Positions 48,901 to 54,900 of a DNA stretch of 64,000 bases are shown in pieces. The notes below the pieces were generated by a model that ran no database searches, was not told the origin of the DNA, and worked only from the letters and a program-made list of their open reading frames with translations. Source of the DNA: Aedes albopictus (taxonomy: Eukaryota > Arthropoda > Insecta > Diptera > Culicidae); assembly GCF_035046485.1 (NCBI RefSeq), contig NC_085137.1, forward strand, positions 377,208,706 to 377,272,705. The letters run 5' to 3'. Every line of letters starts with the position of its first letter. Position 1 is the stretch's first letter. The position numbers and the translations under genes are program-made.

Positions 48901-51900
48901 CTAGGATTTTTTCAAAAAATTCTGGCCAAACATCTATAGGTCCTAAGTGCAGCTGAGAGGCTCCCTTTAAGTCTCCTCTCTAGCGATTATAACGGACTTG
49001 TATATGTAAATTTTGATTTACTTCTAGCGTCAGAAGGTAGATGGAGCAATCCTTTTCCGATCTACACTTAACAAATTGTAGAAATGTCAATTGTGACACC
49101 GCAATAACTTAAAGAGAATCGGAGCAAAGAGAGCCTCTCTTTTGCAGATTGGACCTCTAGACATGTTTGTCGTCAATTGTTTGGAATTCCTTCTTGGGTC
49201 CCTCAAGTAGTTTATTTTGGGATTTCTCGTGATAATCCTTAAGAAATTCCTTTAGTTGGTATTTCTCAAGAAGTACCTTCTGAAAATTTTAAATGAGCCC
49301 CAGGGGTTAGGACACGATAAGCTGAAAGAATCCAATAAGATAATTCAGGGAAACTTCTTAAATGAACTCATTGAGAAAAAAATAGAAGGATTACTACTCA
49401 ACTGAAACTCAAAAAAACTCATGAAAATCTTGTAACAGAATAGTAGGAGAAATTTTGGGAGGAATCTCAGAAAAAAAAACTAAGGAAAATTCCTAAAAGG
49501 AGCCCCAGGAGGAATATTATAAAACAATTCAGAAAAAAAAACTCTAGAATAATTGTTAAAAAATTCTCTAAAAAGTATTTTTGCAGGAATTCCATAACTA
49601 ATATCTGAAGGAATCGCAGAGAGTAAGCCTGAAAACCTCAGAAAAAAAACACTAAGAAATACTGTTCGAAAGATTTTCTTGAGTATCCAAGAAAAAAAAA
49701 ACATTTGATAAAATCCACAAAAAAGCATTCTATGAGCTTTTTTCCCGATTTTTTTTTGGATTTGCTGCAAAAGAAGCATTATTGCACGAATGGTTTCAGC
49801 AAGAACTCTTTTAAAGATTCCTCCGAGAATGATTTAGGAATGCTGTTTTTTCCATTATGGCACAAAATTTCAGTTTATTAGACGCAGTGGCTCAATTTCG
49901 CCAACATAAAAGGAAATAGAAAAAAATCTTTCTTATGCACATCTTTATAATTTTCTCTACGATTACCTTCAGGGCCACTGTCGATTTTTTTAGGGATCCT
50001 TTCAGAGTTTGTCAAAGTTTTCAAGAATTTCTATGAAAAGAAGATTCTTGTAGGATTGTCTAGAATGATTTCAGCAAAAATTCCTGCAAGAAATCCTCCA
50101 GGTATCCCTTAAGAATCCTCTTCTGTCCATGTTTTTCTTTGAAAATTTCACCAGAGATTTTTTCCAGAGATTCTTCCAGGAAACCTGCCGGAAATTTTCC
50201 TTCGATCTTTTTCTGGAGTTTCTCAATAAATTTCCCAAATGATTTATAGTGCAATCCCACGGGTTTCTGTAAAAAAAATCCTGAGATATCTTTGAAAGTT
50301 TTTACAAGGATTGCTACAGAAGTTCGTGCATGTATTCCTTTATAAATTGCTTCGAAAAATGTTGAAGGAGTTCTTTCACGAATATTATAAAATATTCTTT
50401 CAGAGTTTTTCTTTGGAATTTCCTTTCTAGACTCTTTCAAAAGATGCAATTCCAGGAGAAGTTTTTTTTCAGTTATTCGAAGATTCAGAATTTTCTCCAG
50501 GATCTCTTTTTAAAAAATAATTGTTGGAATTTCTCCAGAAGGTATTTTTTTCTAATATTGATTCATATCTTCAGGGTTTCTCAAAAATTTTATTTAGAAA
50601 TTTCCCTAGAAATCCTCAAGTGATTGTTCTGGATGTTCCTGTACACATGTCTTCCTCCAGATTCCAGGTTTTCTCCCAGGGATTGCTTTGGATTTATTCA
50701 GACCTTTCTTCAGAGATTTTCAGATTTTTTTCCAGTGATGCTTCTAGAAAAAATCTACCAGCAATTCTTGCAGAAATTACTTCAGAATATATTTCTGAAG
50801 ATGAGAAATTCTTCTAAAAACCCTCTGCAGATAGGAATCTCCAATTCCATCAGATACTTTTCCAAAAATGCATTAAAAAAGTTCTTTTTTTTTAAGATAT
50901 TCGTCATTTCCCAAAGCATGCCTCCATGTTTTTTTCTTTTCAGGGTTTCCTTCAAAATATCTCCAGATAGAACTATAAAGATTTTTGTGTATTTCAGAAC
51001 TTTTATAAAAAATCTTCTAAGAATTCCCCCGGAGATATCTTTAGGAGTACTTCCAAGGATTCCTTCGGAAATTCCTCAAAGGCATTCCTCAGAAATGTAT
51101 TGATCGATTTCTTCGAGAATTATACCAATACTTTTTTCTGCAGTTTCTACAGGGATTACTGCAGACATTTTCTCTGAAATTCTTTAACGGATTTCTCCAG
51201 TAATCTCTCCAAAAATGTTTCAAGCAATGTCTCTTCCCGAGCAAAAAAGAATAACAACAGAATAAGGAGCTGTGTTATTAGGGTAAAATAACTGAATAAT
51301 AGAATCGATTATTTTAAAGTTATTAACATAACATATTATGTTATAAACTTGTCTAATATAAGCGGCAAAAGAACAAATATCATAACAAAAAATGTTCTTG
51401 GAAAACCATTTTAATAACTTGTTTTGTTAGTATCATAACAATGAATTTGGAAAATATTTAAATAACAAATTTTGATATTAATTTGTTATTGATAATAATC
51501 GGAAAGCAAAATATGTTGATATCAAAAACGTAACTAAGTATATTATGATACTTTTTATATAAAATTGTTCACCTTGTCCCACAAACCCACAAATAACATG
51601 AGTAACAATACTTAAAATGATCGAAAAATGCTATATTCAGATTTTAATTCTTTCTAAGAGAATGTAAAATAAAAATCTTCCAAAAATTTCTCCGAAAGTT
51701 CTTCTACGAAATCATTTACAGATTTTCAAAGACTCCAGAATTATGAGCAGAATCCCCCCAAAGATTTCTTCAGAATTAATCGTGATCATTTGTCCCGAAT
51801 TTCATCTTGAGATTTCATTGAGTTTTTTTCCGAAGACTTCTCCTAAAATTTTTCAAAAAAAAATTGCCGAGAATTGTAATAATTGCTCAGAAGAATTACT

Positions 51901-54900
51901 TTTGGAATTTCTAAGAAGATTGCGCCAGGAGTTATTTTGAAGACTTCTTCAGGGTATCGAAGCGTTCCTCCAGAACTTTCAAGTGTTTCCCCGAATATTA
52001 TGTCAGGACTTTTCAGAGGATTCGTTCGGAAATTTCCTTCATAACTGAATAAAAAATGGAACAAAACAAAAGAACAGATTATTATTATTGAATTGTCGCT
52101 TTGATTTCAATACTTGTTATTGTTGTGCTATTGTTGATAAGTTGACAACAATACAAGTACAACAATAACAAAACTTGTACTTCAACAAAACATGTTATTG
52201 CAATGTAGTTGAGTGAATATATATCAATAGCTTGATTATAACTAAATGAGATTGTCCAACAAAATTTGTTGTGGAAAAGATGTACCTTGATAATTAAATA
52301 ACAACGAAACAGGATATAAAACCAGGTTATGTGATTTCGCAGTTATTAATTTGATATTCTCCTCTGATCGGGTTTGAAACTATTTTTGAAGTTCTCTTGT
52401 TTTTTCTTCTAGGAAATAAGAAGGTATTTTAAATAAGTTTCGTCGAGTGTTCTCCCAGGCATTTATTGAAGAATTCTTTTGTAAACATTTTCAGAAATCG
52501 CTTCAGGATTTTTCGTCCTGGAATCCTTTTAATTTTTTTTCAAGAATTTCTTAAAGGAAGTCCTCTAGACTAGGCTGTCCTAAAAAAAAATCTATGTCCC
52601 AAAAAAATCGTTTAGAGGTTCTGCCAGGGCTGGTAAAAGGTCCAATTTTTGAGCATTTTTCATCAAAATTTACTAAAAAAAAATACATGAACTATTTTTT
52701 ATTTTCAACCATGAAAGTTTTATCCGATAGTACTATTCATATGCGCCATTTCTTTAAGAAGGCGTCTCCAAGTTAGCCTAGTGGTTAAGACTATGGATCC
52801 CCAATCCAGAGACGGCGGGTTCGATTCCCGATCCGGTCGGAAAAGTTTTCTTGACTCCCTTGGCATAATGTATCATTGTACTTCCCTCACTACAAACAAA
52901 TTCATGCAATGGCAGGCAAAAAAATGCCCTTCAATTAATAACTGTGGAAGTGCACAAAGAACACTAAGTTGAAGCGATGTGGCTAAACGGGCTCGTTTGG
53001 AAGTTAACCATCAATGTTAACTTCTTTTCCCGATCAGCCCAGATAGCTGTGTAGTGTCGGTAGCGATTGTCTCAATTGGCTAAGAATAACACTACGGATC
53101 ACCTGTTCCGGGGGTAAAAGTCCACTAAACAGGGAACCCCAATCCAAGGTGTCAGGCGACCCGTGCTGATGGATGAATGGTTGAGGGGGTTTAAAATATG
53201 CTCGATCTTTAACGGAGCCCGTAACGTAGGTAGATCGCCTTTGTGTGTTGCGTTACGGTTCAAGATCTACCCAACCGAGCCCTAGTGACATCCGATTTGT
53301 CAAGTTGGGGTAATGTGTTTTGGTAATAAGGATTCATGGTACAAAGTCCTTGTTACTGGTGACAGTTTCTAAAATTGCATTTATTCTGCCTTGCTGATAG
53401 TTAAAGAATCGGACTTTGCCCACCCGAGACTACACTTGATGTTAGGAAAACAAACATGCTTTACGTATCTAATTGCGTACTAACCTATCAAGGACTGTTA
53501 AGTTCTGGTAATTCAAGGACTCACGTGTATTCTTATTGCAGAACACATTCTCTAATTTGACAGAGTTTTGCAACTAGCCTAAAGTCCCGGGTTTTTCTTT
53601 GTTGTCCTGGGACTAAACTAGAAGCAAGACATGGATGAGGTTAGAGTTCCGATGCATGGATAAATATCAGTACCACCGTTTTGCTTTTCTCAGAATTCAA
53701 ATCGATTGTGTTTCATTAGGGGCGCTCTTTCACTGATTTGAATCTCTATGATAACGGGACCTTTTCATCGCAATCGATTTCTTGCACCTCTGGGTTAACA
53801 AAACAGGAACTGTACAAAAATCGATGCTTCATTGCCTCTCAATGACAATGGAGTAGTACGACATGCACTAAATACTAAGGATACGGGTAATGTCACAAAA
53901 GATCAAAATACTGGTCGCAGTGGCTCACCCGAACAGAAAAAAAAAAGTTGAAGCGAGGCAGGTCAAGTCCTAGTGGGGACGTCGAGCCATAAGGAAGAAG
54001 AAGATTTCTTTAAGAAAAAGATTTAATGTATTAGAAAAAAAAAAGTTTTTTGAGAATTTTAATGGAAAAGGGTCATTTTTCAACAATTGCTCTGGCGGAA
54101 CCTCTAAACGATTTTTTAGAAAATCGAAATGTTCTACAATATGCGTATATTTCATTTAAGAGTTGAGCACCTTGACTTTTCGATCATCGAATTTTTTGGA
54201 CAGCCTACTCCAGACAATCCACCAGGAATTTCTTTAAAAATGTCTTCAGGGATTCTTTCAAGATTTCTGCCAGTTATTTATTGTTCAATTTCTGAAAGAA
54301 CTTTTGAAAAAACTCCCTTGAAAAATATCCTAATCATGAAGAAATTTTTAAAGGAATTCTTGAAGTCTCCCTTGGAAGAATTTCCGAAATAATCTCTGTG
54401 GGAATTCAAAGAAATTTTCTTAGGAATTTATGGAAAACTCCATTGAAGTGCTTTTGAAGTAATCCATTTCTGAAATTTTTGATGAAATCTCCAAAATTCC
54501 ATAGAGTCACTTGAGATATGTTTGAAAGTATTTCTGAAGAAATGCAGAAAATCTAAAAAAAAAAATCCTAGGGATATTCGTGAAGGAACCCTGGAGTAAT
54601 TTCTGAAGATTTTTTTTTAGAAAAATGCCTGGAGAAACCTTGAAAGAAACTCCTAGGGAAATCGTTGATCGTTCCTAGAAGTAATTATTATAAAAAAAAA
54701 CAATTCTAGAAAAATCTAAGGCTTTTTCGCTCAATGAAAAGTTGACGTTTTCACAACGAAATGGCAAAAAGTTCTTGAAAGCATTTATGAAGCTGTCCTT
54801 ACATGAACAGGAGGAAATCCTGAAGAAATCTCCATAAGGACTCTTGTAGGAATCTCTGGAGAAATTTCCGTTTGAATCACAATAGGTAATAACAAAATAA

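Noticed and set aside
50060..51103. 129- and 159-codon frames
   Set aside because: Same degenerate repeat; composition follows the repeat unit.
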